Source: CAYVUM01 sp964454795 (GTDB lineage Bacteria; Pseudomonadota; Alphaproteobacteria; Rhodospirillales; Defluviicoccaceae). From it: DNA of 29,341 nt. The notes beneath the pieces are model-generated. The model ran no database searches, had not been told where the DNA came from, and saw only the letters and a program-made list of their open reading frames with translations. Made by a program: the position numbers and the translations under genes. The stretch is taken from NCBI GenBank assembly GCA_964454795.1, contig CAYVUM010000041.1, positions 1 to 29,341 on the forward strand, in the 5' to 3' direction. This document shows positions 15,501 to 21,885 of the stretch, one piece after another (within the stretch, counting starts at the first letter, position 1; each line of letters begins with the position of its first letter).

Positions 15501-16202
15501 GCGCCGGCGGCGGTTTGCCGTGCCGCGGTTCTTTATGTCTTCCGCACCCTCGTCGACGACGACATTCCGCTCAACGAAGGCTGTTTCAAGCCGTTGCAGC
15601 TGATCATTCCCGAAGGGTCCATGCTCCGTCCGCGCCCGCCGGCGGCGGTTGTTGCCGGCAACGTGGAAACCTCCCAGGCGATCGTCGATGCCCTTTACGG
15701 TGCGCTCGGAACGATGGCAGCGTCCCAGGGCACCATGAACAACCTCACATTCGGCAACGCCAGCTACCAGTACTACGAAACACTCTGCGGCGGCGGCGGC
15801 GCCGGCCCCGGTTACGACGGGGCGACGGCTGTTCACACTCACATGACCAATTCCCGGCTGACCGACCCCGAGGTCCTGGAATGGCGGTTCCCGGTGCGGC
15901 TCGATGCCTTCGCGATCCGCCGCGGCAGCGGTGGCCGCGGCCGCTGGCGGGGTGGCGACGGGGTAATCCGCCGGCTGAGATTCCTGGAGCCGATGACCGC
16001 CTCGATTCTTTCCGAGCGGCGGACTGTTCCGCCGTTCGGTCTTGCCGGCGGCGAACCAGGGCAGCCGGGCTGCAATCAGGTGGAGCGGGCTGACGGCCGG
16101 ATCCGTCCCCTGGGGGCGACCGACAGTGTCGAGATGGCCGCCGGCGACGTGCTGGTGATCGCCACGCCGGGCGGTGGCGGCTACGGATCGCCGGCCGGTT
16201 GA
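12585..16202 (+). CDS. 5-oxoprolinase / hydantoinase (HyuA-HyuB fusion)
   Basis: 1205 residues, the full length of ATP-dependent 5-oxoprolinases, in which hydantoinase A- and B-like halves are fused. The reaction opens 5-oxoproline or a hydantoin ring with ATP. The A half (about 1-680) has FWIDRGGTFTDVVG, KMGTTVATNALLERTG, SGPAGGVVGM, GFDMGGTSTDVSHF and the CFGGAGGQHA loop. The B half (about 685-1205) starts at DPIMLEVFNNLFMSIAE and has SVNMKERLDFSCAIFD, APYNGGTHLPDIT, GSRGHHADIGG and the terminal TPGGGGYG. No transporter or racemase is adjacent, so oxoprolinase versus hydantoinase versus related acetone-carboxylase-like specificity cannot be settled. The start lacks a clear ribosome binding site. 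Two inverted repeats lie just upstream. Confidence 0.92.
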   Translation: MTQNSKDQWQFWIDRGGTFTDVVGRAPDGSIITRKLLSDNPERYPDAALQGIRDVLGVTAEAPIPAERIAAVKMGTTVATNALLERTGEQTVLAITRGFADALRIGYQNRPRLFDRRIVLPDLLYERVVEIDERLDAHGTVVTPLDEDQARTVLADAHADGFRSLAIVFLHGYRYHQHEQRVAVIARETGYTQVSVSHQVSPLKKLVSRRDTAVDDAYLSPILRRYVDGVAAELGETRLMFMQSNGGLTDAALFQGKDSILSGPAGGVVGMVRTAAIAGFDRVIGFDMGGTSTDVSHFSGEFERTFETAVAGVQMRAPMLSIHTIAAGGGSILKFDGARFRVGPESAGARPGPACYRRGGPLTVTDANVMLGRLQPRFFPAVFGPDANEPLDAGIVRSRFAALTRQITAGTGRDITPEAAADGFLRIAVENMANAIKRISVQRGHDVTRYVLNCFGGAGGQHACRVADALGITRILVHPFAGVLSAYGMGLADIRALREETVEEDFRDGCTAGLSERLDRLGAEAGAEVAGQGIAAAAITVRRRVHLRYRGTDTALIVDFAAPAAMQAAFDAEHRQRFGFITTGRPLVVEAVSVEAVGATATLAEAEEGVVPGRSPPAPLDTVETWADGTWAATPVLDRETLAPGDRFDGPAILIEANATTVVEPGWRAEATARRHLLLSRVAAAAETPALGTRVDPIMLEVFNNLFMSIAELMGAVLANSAHSVNMKERLDFSCAIFDPDGSLVANAPHVPVHLGSMSESVRAILRARRETMRPGDVYMLNAPYNGGTHLPDITVITPVFDTDSQALLFFVGSRGHHADIGGITPGSMPPHSRVVDEEGVLFDNEVLVGGGTFRETAIRATLTAGRWPARNPDQNIADLRAQTAANEKGVVELRRMVDQFGLDVVQAYMGHVQDNAEESVRRVLDVLEPGQFTCPMDDGGEIRVAIRVDRSTRTATIDFTGTSLQRPTNFNAPAAVCRAAVLYVFRTLVDDDIPLNEGCFKPLQLIIPEGSMLRPRPPAAVVAGNVETSQAIVDALYGALGTMAASQGTMNNLTFGNASYQYYETLCGGGGAGPGYDGATAVHTHMTNSRLTDPEVLEWRFPVRLDAFAIRRGSGGRGRWRGGDGVIRRLRFLEPMTASILSERRTVPPFGLAGGEPGQPGCNQVERADGRIRPLGATDSVEMAAGDVLVIATPGGGGYGSPAG

Positions 16203-16495
16203 GTGCTCATATGGGGCATTCGCGCCGGATTGCCACCGCAGCGTAGCATCTCCGCAACAGTCCGGCCGCTGACCGCTGCGGGCTGCCGGGGCCAACTTCC
16301 AAGATGTCGAAAAACCTGCGAAAAATTTGGATGGAAATGACCGCTCCGGCCTTTTCGGACGGGAAGGGCCGATCTGGCGGCGTTGCCAGCCCGCTCAACA
16401 CGCTGTTGTTTTGCCACACCTCCGCCGACCGCGACGACCACGCCCATGTGAATTCGCCGAAACGGTCGCGATGCGGATCGACAAGGGTCCCGACC
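16203..16495. other. Leader region of the TolC-like gene
   Basis: 293 bases. The TolC frame is open through it from ATG 16304, but the encoded residues are not signal-peptide-like. An AT-richer patch with two CGAAAAA(C/T) repeats lies at about 16310-16335. No confident promoter identified. Confidence 0.4.
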
Positions 16496-17806
16496 GTGCG
16501 AACACCTCGACGATGGGTTGCGGCGATTGGAGCATGGGCCGGTCTCGCTGCGCCGTGGGTGATGGCGCAGCCCCTCAACGATGAGCTTGCCGGCCTGCTC
16601 AGTCAGAATCCCCGAATCCTCGCCGCGCAGGCGGAACTGGAGTCAACCCGGGAAGGCATCGACGCAGCCTTCTCCAGCTATCTTCCGCAGGTCGACGCCC
16701 GCGGCACGGTCGGGCCCACCAGCATCGAAACCGACACCCGCAACGCGCTCGGCCTCGGGCGGTTCAACGAGACCCAGCAAACCCTGGATTTGACCGTCAC
16801 CCAAAACGTCTTCGACGGCTTTGAGACGGCGGCCGAGGTCCGGATCGCCCGCCTCGACACCGAGGTGGCCCGCCAGACCCTGGCCGGCACCCGGCAGACT
16901 GTTCTGCTCGACGGGGCGATCGCCTACCTGGACGTTCTGCGTCAGCAGCGGCTGGTCGAGCTGGCACTGCTGAGCGAGGAGTCGATCAAGCTGCAGGCCG
17001 AACTGGAGGACGAGAGGGTTGTCCGTGGCGGCGGCATCGCCGTCGATGTCCTGCAGGCCAAATCCCGGCTGCAGATTGCCAAGGAACGGCGCGTCGCCTT
17101 TGAGGGCGCCCTGCAGAATGCGATGAGCCGCTACATCCAGGTGTTCGGTCATGCGCCCGTGCTGGAAGAAATGGGAGATCCGACACCCCCCGAAGCGGCG
17201 CTGCCGCGCAGCATCGACCAGGCGATCGACGTTGCCGAGGCGGAGAACCCGGCGATTTCCAGCAGCCTCGCCACCGTGGAAGCGGCCAGCGAGCGACGGC
17301 GCCTTGCGCGCGCCGGCTATTTCCCCCGGCTCGAGATCGTCGGCACGGCCGCCTACGAGAAGGATTTCGACCTGCAGCCGGGCGAGCGCAACGAATACAC
17401 CCTGGTTCTGCAGGCGACCTGGAATCTGTTCAACGGGTTTCGCACCAGCGCCAACGTGTCCCAGGCCGCGTACGATTTCCACGCCAGTCAGGAGAACCAC
17501 ACCTTCGTCAACCGCACGGTGGTTGAGACCACCCGGCTTGCCTGGCAGGAGCTCAAAACCGCAGAGGACCGGCTCGACCTTCTGGCCAACGCCGTTGTCA
17601 TTGCCGAGGAAGTCTTCGATGCCCGTCGGGCCTTGCGCGAACTGGGCCGGGAGACGGTCATCAACGTGCTGATATCGGAAGATGAAGTGAACGTGGCGCG
17701 GATCAGTCATGCTGATGCCCGGTACGCGCGTCTGATCGCCGTGTATCGGATCCTCCAGGCGATCGGCCGCCTTGATCCGGACACCCTTGGCCTGCGCCTG
17801 GAATAG
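16496..17806 (+). CDS. TolC-family outer-membrane efflux protein
   Basis: 436 residues from GTG 16496, chosen because AAGGG sits eight bases upstream and a proper signal peptide results: RTPRR, hydrophobic WVAAIGAWAGLAAPWV, cleavage at VMA-Q. An ATG at 16304 would bury this signal 65 residues inside. The mature protein has the duplicated outer-membrane-factor structure: long helices rich in Ala/Glu/Leu, beta segments at SYLPQVDARGTVG and GYFPRLEIVGTAAYEKD, and LTVTQNVFDG and LQATWNLFNGFRT motifs in each half. It forms the trimeric exit duct for type I secretion or RND/ABC efflux. No inner-membrane partner is next to it, so it is likely a shared TolC. A strong terminator follows. Confidence 0.93.
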   Translation: MRTPRRWVAAIGAWAGLAAPWVMAQPLNDELAGLLSQNPRILAAQAELESTREGIDAAFSSYLPQVDARGTVGPTSIETDTRNALGLGRFNETQQTLDLTVTQNVFDGFETAAEVRIARLDTEVARQTLAGTRQTVLLDGAIAYLDVLRQQRLVELALLSEESIKLQAELEDERVVRGGGIAVDVLQAKSRLQIAKERRVAFEGALQNAMSRYIQVFGHAPVLEEMGDPTPPEAALPRSIDQAIDVAEAENPAISSSLATVEAASERRRLARAGYFPRLEIVGTAAYEKDFDLQPGERNEYTLVLQATWNLFNGFRTSANVSQAAYDFHASQENHTFVNRTVVETTRLAWQELKTAEDRLDLLANAVVIAEEVFDARRALRELGRETVINVLISEDEVNVARISHADARYARLIAVYRILQAIGRLDPDTLGLRLE

Positions 17807-17910
17807 CGAACGTCGAACCGGCTGCACGGCCCGGGCCGGACCGCTGACCGGAACCGGACCGGCTGGCGGGGTGCCGGGCAGTCTCGGGCCGAAAAGCGCC
17901 TGAAAGACCA

Positions 17911-17940
17911 GGGGCCGGCAGGCCGCCGGCCCCTTTTCTG
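17911..17940 (+). terminator. Rho-independent terminator of the TolC-like gene
   Basis: GGGGCCGGC, five-base loop, GCCGGCCCC, then TTTTCTG. A perfect 9-bp GC stem with a T-run about 100 bases after the stop. It also separates this unit from the convergent hsp20 gene. Confidence 0.9.
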
Positions 17941-17998
17941 TCTGAAGACGGCGTTTCCGTCACTGGCGGGGAGACGAAGGTCCCGCCGCCTGGCGCCG

Positions 17999-18496
17999 TC
18001 AGGCTGCGGCGCGGCCGCCCTCGACGGCCTCAGGCGCCTCACCCGCGGCCTGAACGTTGCCTTCGGATCGGGGTTCGGTCGCGATCGGGATGCGCCGCGG
18101 CTTCATCGCCTCTGGGATCTCCCGCTTGAGGTCAACGGTCAGCACGCCGTTCACCAGACTGGCCGATTCCACAAGGACGTGATCGGCCAGCTGGAACTGG
18201 CGCTTGAAGGCCCGACCCGCGATCCCGCGATAGATGAAAGCGCGGTTGCGATCGTCTTCCTTCTTCTGGCCCTCGATCACCAGCACGTTTTCGTGAACCG
18301 TGATCGCCACATCTTCCGCTCCAAATCCGGCAATCGCCAGGGTGATCCGATAGGCGTTCTCACCGGTTTTCTCGATGTTGTAGGGCGGGTAGCCGTTGCC
18401 GCTGTCGGTGTAATGGGCCGCATCTTCGAGCAATCGGGTCAGGCGGTCGAACCCGATGGACGCCCGGAGCAGAGGGGAAAAGTCAAGCGTGGTCAT
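17999..18496 (-). CDS. Small heat-shock protein, Hsp20/IbpA family
   Basis: 165 residues from ATG 18496; GGAGG lies nine bases upstream. An ATG at 18505 abuts that site and is less likely. ATP-independent holdase that keeps unfolding proteins in a refoldable state. The alpha-crystallin domain spans about residues 36-130: YPPYNIEKTGENAYRITLAI, GFGAEDVAITVHENVLVIEG, AGRAFKRQFQLADHVLVESA and NGVLTVDLKREIPE. The C-terminal RRIPI provides the I-x-I oligomerisation motif. An extra Ala/Glu-rich tail of about 25 residues follows. N-terminal LDFSPLLRASIGFDRL is typical of alphaproteobacterial class A proteins. Expression is probably gated by the ROSE thermometer in its leader. Confidence 0.95.
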   Translation of the reverse strand: MTTLDFSPLLRASIGFDRLTRLLEDAAHYTDSGNGYPPYNIEKTGENAYRITLAIAGFGAEDVAITVHENVLVIEGQKKEDDRNRAFIYRGIAGRAFKRQFQLADHVLVESASLVNGVLTVDLKREIPEAMKPRRIPIATEPRSEGNVQAAGEAPEAVEGGRAAA

Positions 18497-18592
18497 CTCA
18501 CACATCCTCCAACAAGCAATGTGCCCCACCTGGAAAGGTCGACTTACGACCTTCAACCAGGGTCGGACCCGACTTCGGCATCCGACGAGAAG
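18497..18592 (-). promoter_or_regulatory. ROSE-type RNA thermometer in the hsp20 leader
   Basis: The minus-strand leader ends in a hairpin (18523-18501) in which CACAU pairs with AUGUG, and UUGCU faces the GGAGG ribosome binding site. UUGCU matches the UYGCU signature of ROSE elements known from rhizobial small heat-shock genes. Upstream on the transcript is a perfect 7-bp stem (AAGGTCG, loop of five, CGACCTT; 18553-18535) and another short GTCGG/CCGAC stem (18573-18562), giving the usual multi-hairpin layout. Predicted action: the site is closed at growth temperature and melts on heat shock. Confidence 0.82.
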
Positions 18593-18621
18593 GAGGTAGT
18601 CTCCGCTCCGACCGTCGTCAA
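18593..18621 (-). promoter_or_regulatory. Candidate housekeeping promoter of hsp20
   Basis: On the minus strand TTGACG (18621-18616), 17-base spacer, TACCTC (18598-18593). The -35 is good and the -10 weak. The predicted leader of about 90 bases fits a ROSE element, which normally goes with a sigma70-type rather than sigma32 promoter. The -35 lies in the loop of an 8-bp inverted repeat (CCGACCGT/ACGGTCGG). Confidence 0.35.
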
Positions 18622-18677
18622 CGGTCGGCGATTGAAAGCCGGATTGGACGGGCCGCCGGCCGCAGCGCGGCGGGGCC

Positions 18678-19316
18678 TCAGGCCGGAACCGCCGGGTTGA
18701 GGCTGTAAGTGCCGCTCCACCGTCCCTCGGCGAGCACGTGCCCGGCCATCGCCGACAGCGCATCCGGGCCCTTGAAGGCGCCGCCGAGCCCGAGCGTCTC
18801 GACGTCGAGCGCATAAACGATGATGTGATAGTGGTGGACGATCGAGTCGTTCCAGGGTGGGCAGGGTCCGTCGTAGCCGCCATAGTCTCCGGCCATGTCG
18901 GGATTGCCGGCGAGCCAGTCGGTGTAGGTGTTGAGGCCGCGCACCCCGTAAGGCGTGGGACCGGCCGGCTTGCCATGGGGGGTGACGCCGTTGCTGTCCG
19001 CCGCTTCAGGGATCTCGCTGACCGTTGCCGGAATATCCACCAGCACCCAGTGGTAGAAATCGACTCGCGGCAGATCGGCCGGGACTGTCCGGTCTTCCTG
19101 GTTGACGTCGTCCGGCCGGGACGGCACGTCCGGATCATGGCAGATGATTGCAAACGACTTCGTATCCGCCGGGGCGCCGGACCAGCGAATTGCCGGATTG
19201 CGGTTGGGGCCAAACGCCATATGGCCTTCGGCGGCTGGAATGCCGAATGCGTAATCCGGCGGAATCGCCTGACCATCGGGCCACGCATCGATGATTACGG
19301 TCAGTTCTGCTGTCAT
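18678..19316 (-). CDS. YbhB/YbcL family (PEBP-like) protein
   Basis: 212 residues, ATG 19316 with GGAGG close upstream. Phosphatidylethanolamine-binding-protein fold of the bacterial YbhB/YbcL group. Motifs: NPAIRWSGAPADTKSFAI, the ligand-site DPDVPS, FYHWVLVDIPA, and GYDGPCPPWNDSIVHHYHI followed by VYALDV. No signal peptide. Somewhat longer than E. coli YbhB (158 residues) because of an insertion around residues 68-80 and 103-140. Ligand and role in bacteria are unsettled. It lies upstream of hsp20 on the same strand but is separated by the hsp20 promoter and thermometer. Confidence 0.9.
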   Translation of the reverse strand: MTAELTVIIDAWPDGQAIPPDYAFGIPAAEGHMAFGPNRNPAIRWSGAPADTKSFAIICHDPDVPSRPDDVNQEDRTVPADLPRVDFYHWVLVDIPATVSEIPEAADSNGVTPHGKPAGPTPYGVRGLNTYTDWLAGNPDMAGDYGGYDGPCPPWNDSIVHHYHIIVYALDVETLGLGGAFKGPDALSAMAGHVLAEGRWSGTYSLNPAVPA

Positions 19317-19444
19317 GACTGCCTCCGTCCGCTGGGCCGGTCAGCCCGCAAGCGGTGCGAACCCTAACGTGACGTCGCCGGTTCGGGCAAGCCGGTTTCA
19401 GGCCCCCTGCGGCGGCCGATCGGGGGAAGGGGATCCATTCGGCC

Positions 19445-20539
19445 ATGGCCGACCGGGACGGGCATGACCAGCCGCGCCGCACCGCGGCCATTCGAACCGT
19501 CCGGACCCTGGTCATCGCCGCGGCAGGGGCGGGCGCCGCCACCGCTTTCGGCCTGCCGGCGGCCATCCTGGTGGGCGCCTGCCTCGCGGTCGCCGGCGCA
19601 GCCATCGCCGGCACAGCCACAGCTGTGGCCGGACCGGTCCGCAATGCCGCCTTCGCGGTCATCGGCACCTCGATCGGCTCGGGCATCGATGCCGGGACTC
19701 TCGCGGGCGCCGGAGCGTGGCCGCTCAGCCTCGCGGTCATGGCCCTCTGCCTGGCAACGATCATGGCCGTCAACGCCGGCTATCTCCGCCGCATCGCCGG
19801 TCTGGATGCCCCGACAGCGCTGCTGTCGACGGTTCCCGGTGCGCTCAGCTACGTGCTTGCGCTCTCCGCAGCCGGCCATGGCGATCCCCGGCAGGTCGCC
19901 CTCAACCAGAGTCTCCGGTTGCTGGCCCTCACCACCGCCCTGCCCCTGATCCTGGGACTCGCCGTTGCGCCTGTGGACCCGGGCAACGGGACGGCGCCTG
20001 GCGCCGCGCCTGCAGCCATCACCCCGTTCCCGGCCCTGGCAATCCTGATCGTTCTGTGCGTCGTCGCCGGGTCCGCACTGAACCGCGTTCATGTCCCCGC
20101 CGGCTATCTGCTCGGCGGCATGGCGGTCAGTCTTGCTCTGCACGTGAGTGGTCTGGTCACCGGCCGGCCGCCGGTCTGGCTGCTCGCGCCCGGCTTCGTC
20201 GTCACCGGCGCGGTGATCGGTGCCCGGTTCAGCGGTGTCGGCGCCGGCGAGCTCGCCAGAGGCCTCCGCACTGGCCTTGTAACGGTGCTGATCGCGCTCG
20301 TGATCTCGGCGCTGGTTGCTCAGGCCGGGGCCACGCTGCTCGACCGGCCCTTCGGTCAGATGTGGGTGGCCTACGCACCCGGCGGGATCGAAGCGATGGC
20401 AGCCATGGCCCTCGCCCTTGGCTACGACCCGGCATTTATTGCCGCGCACCATATACTGCGCATCCTCGCACTCAGTGTGATTGTCCCGGTCCTGCTCGGC
20501 CGGATCGGCCGCGGACCGCGCGCCGGCCCCGGGCGCTGA
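19445..20539 (+). CDS. AbrB-family (Gneg_AbrB_dup) integral membrane protein
   Basis: 364 residues and very hydrophobic, with about nine to eleven predicted transmembrane segments arranged as two similar halves. The first half includes ILVGACLAVAGAAIAG and FAVIGTSIGSG; the second includes YLLGGMAVSLAL and PGFVVTGAVIGARFSGV. AAYAPGGIEAMAAMALALG-like sequence near the end (YAPGGIEAMAAMALALGYD, residues about 310-328) is typical of the PF05145 family. This family carries the historic name AbrB or ammonia monooxygenase but is neither the Bacillus regulator nor AmoA. It is a probable transporter of unknown substrate. Divergent from the PEBP gene across 128 bases. Confidence 0.85.
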   Translation: MADRDGHDQPRRTAAIRTVRTLVIAAAGAGAATAFGLPAAILVGACLAVAGAAIAGTATAVAGPVRNAAFAVIGTSIGSGIDAGTLAGAGAWPLSLAVMALCLATIMAVNAGYLRRIAGLDAPTALLSTVPGALSYVLALSAAGHGDPRQVALNQSLRLLALTTALPLILGLAVAPVDPGNGTAPGAAPAAITPFPALAILIVLCVVAGSALNRVHVPAGYLLGGMAVSLALHVSGLVTGRPPVWLLAPGFVVTGAVIGARFSGVGAGELARGLRTGLVTVLIALVISALVAQAGATLLDRPFGQMWVAYAPGGIEAMAAMALALGYDPAFIAAHHILRILALSVIVPVLLGRIGRGPRAGPGR

Positions 20540-20587
20540 GCCGAAAGTAACCCCGAAAAAGACCGCGGCGCGGTTTTGAAAGGATAT

Positions 20588-20613
20588 TGACCTGGAGTAC
20601 TGCGGTCAGGTCA
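20588..20613. promoter_or_regulatory. Inverted repeat upstream of the FIST gene, candidate operator
   Basis: TGACCTG (20588-20594) and CAGGTCA (20607-20613) are perfect arms with a 12-base spacer that itself contains the palindrome AGTACT. It lies about 70-95 bases before the FIST reading frame. A dimeric activator or the LuxR-type regulator encoded in this locus could bind here. Confidence 0.45.
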
Positions 20614-20682
20614 TGTAAAATCCTCGGCAGGTGACCCCAAAAGAAGGGCACCCGAGAAGCGTCCGGAGCATCGTCATCAAAG

Positions 20683-21885
20683 GTGACGGCCGGCTCCGGC
20701 GGCAGGAGAGGAACGTTCACGATTAGCACGCCTTGCATTCGCAAGGGGTACTCGCGTTCGGGCGACCCCGCGTGCGCCGCCGAGGACCTCTATCACGCGC
20801 TCCACGACCCAACCGCCGTGCTCAGCGTCGTTTTCTGCTCTGCTGAGTACGACCTCGCAACCCTTGGTCGGGAACTGGCGCAGCGGTTCGACGGTACGCC
20901 ATTGATCGGTTGCACGAGTGCTGGCGAAATCTCCCCCGCTGGTTATCTGAACGGCGCGATCACCGGCTTTTCCCTGTGCTCTCCGGAATTCAAGGCGGTG
21001 GCCGCGCCGATCCGGGATGTGACGCGCTGCACCCTGTCCGGCGGTACCGGGATCGTCCGGTCGCTGCGCAGCCGCCTTCTGGGCTCCGGGGACTCCGGTG
21101 AGGAGGAGACCGCCTTCGCGTTCCTGATGATCGATGGACTCTGCCGCTGCGAGGAACTCGTGGTCAGCGCCGTTCATGCGGCACTCGGCGGTTTGCCATT
21201 GTTCGGCGGATCGGCCGGCGGCGATATCGCCTTCACCCGCTCGTTTGTTCTTTGGGACGGCCAGTTCCTGACCGACGCGGCCGTCCTTGCCCTGGTCAGC
21301 ACCACGCGACCCGTCAAGCTGTTTACCACCGATCACTTTGTCAGTTCGGAAAAGAAAATGGTGGTCACTGAGGCCGACACCTCGCGGCGCATCGTCTCTG
21401 AAATCAACGGCGAACCGGCAGCCCGCGAGTACGCCCGGATGTTCGGACTCAACCCGAACCCGCTGACCCCCATGATATTCGCCACCCATCCGGTCGTCGT
21501 CCGGGTGGGCGGCCGGTATTACACGCGTTCCATCCAGAAGGTGAACACGGATGAAAGCCTGACGTTTTTCTGTGCCATCGACCGCGGCATTGTCCTCACC
21601 GTCGCCGAGAGCACCGATATATTTACGAATCTTGTCGAGCTTTTTAGTGAGATTGAAGCGGAGATCGGCAGTCCTGACTTGGTAATTGGCTGCGACTGTG
21701 TCTTAAGAAGCCTGGAATTGGAGCAACGCCAACTCAAGACACAAGTCGGCCGTCTTTTAATGGAAAACAACGTAATCGGCTTTGGAACGTTCGGCGAGCA
21801 ATTTCAGGCCATGCACGTCAACCAGACTTTCACAGGTGCGGCAATCGGCTTCGACGCCCAAGCGAGCGAGAGACGCATACCATGA
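20683..21885 (+). CDS. FIST-domain (FIST_N + FIST_C) sensory protein
   Basis: About 387-400 residues. FIST proteins are predicted small-ligand sensors, often encoded beside signal-transduction genes. The N domain includes LIGCTSAGEISPAGYLNGAITGFSL, here around residues 74-98 with the key GCTSAGEI motif. It is followed by ALGGLPLFGGSAGGDI and the C domain (residues about 245-395) with NGEPAAREYARMFGL, then CDCVLRSLELEQRQ and NNVIGFGTFGEQ near the end. The start is unclear. GTG 20683 has no good ribosome binding site, whereas AGGAGAGG (20704-20711) is followed ten bases later by an in-frame ATT (20722) and no ATG. The stop overlaps the kinase start (ATGA), so the two are translationally coupled and probably form one sensing unit. 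Confidence 0.85.
   Translation: MTAGSGGRRGTFTISTPCIRKGYSRSGDPACAAEDLYHALHDPTAVLSVVFCSAEYDLATLGRELAQRFDGTPLIGCTSAGEISPAGYLNGAITGFSLCSPEFKAVAAPIRDVTRCTLSGGTGIVRSLRSRLLGSGDSGEEETAFAFLMIDGLCRCEELVVSAVHAALGGLPLFGGSAGGDIAFTRSFVLWDGQFLTDAAVLALVSTTRPVKLFTTDHFVSSEKKMVVTEADTSRRIVSEINGEPAAREYARMFGLNPNPLTPMIFATHPVVVRVGGRYYTRSIQKVNTDESLTFFCAIDRGIVLTVAESTDIFTNLVELFSEIEAEIGSPDLVIGCDCVLRSLELEQRQLKTQVGRLLMENNVIGFGTFGEQFQAMHVNQTFTGAAIGFDAQASERRIP

Noticed and set aside
16304..16495. N-terminal extension of the TolC-like protein from ATG 16304
   Set aside because: It would bury a clear signal peptide 65 residues inside the protein; GTG 16496 has a better ribosome binding site and gives a normal secretion signal.
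17999..19288. A 429-codon minus frame that fuses hsp20 to upstream sequence
   Set aside because: The upstream part is an out-of-frame shadow of the YbhB-family gene and includes the hsp20 leader; the true start is ATG 18496 after GGAGG.
19445..20539. Calling this gene an AbrB transcriptional regulator or ammonia monooxygenase AmoA
   Set aside because: The protein is polytopic and lacks a DNA-binding swapped-hairpin domain or copper ligands; these names are legacy labels of the membrane family.
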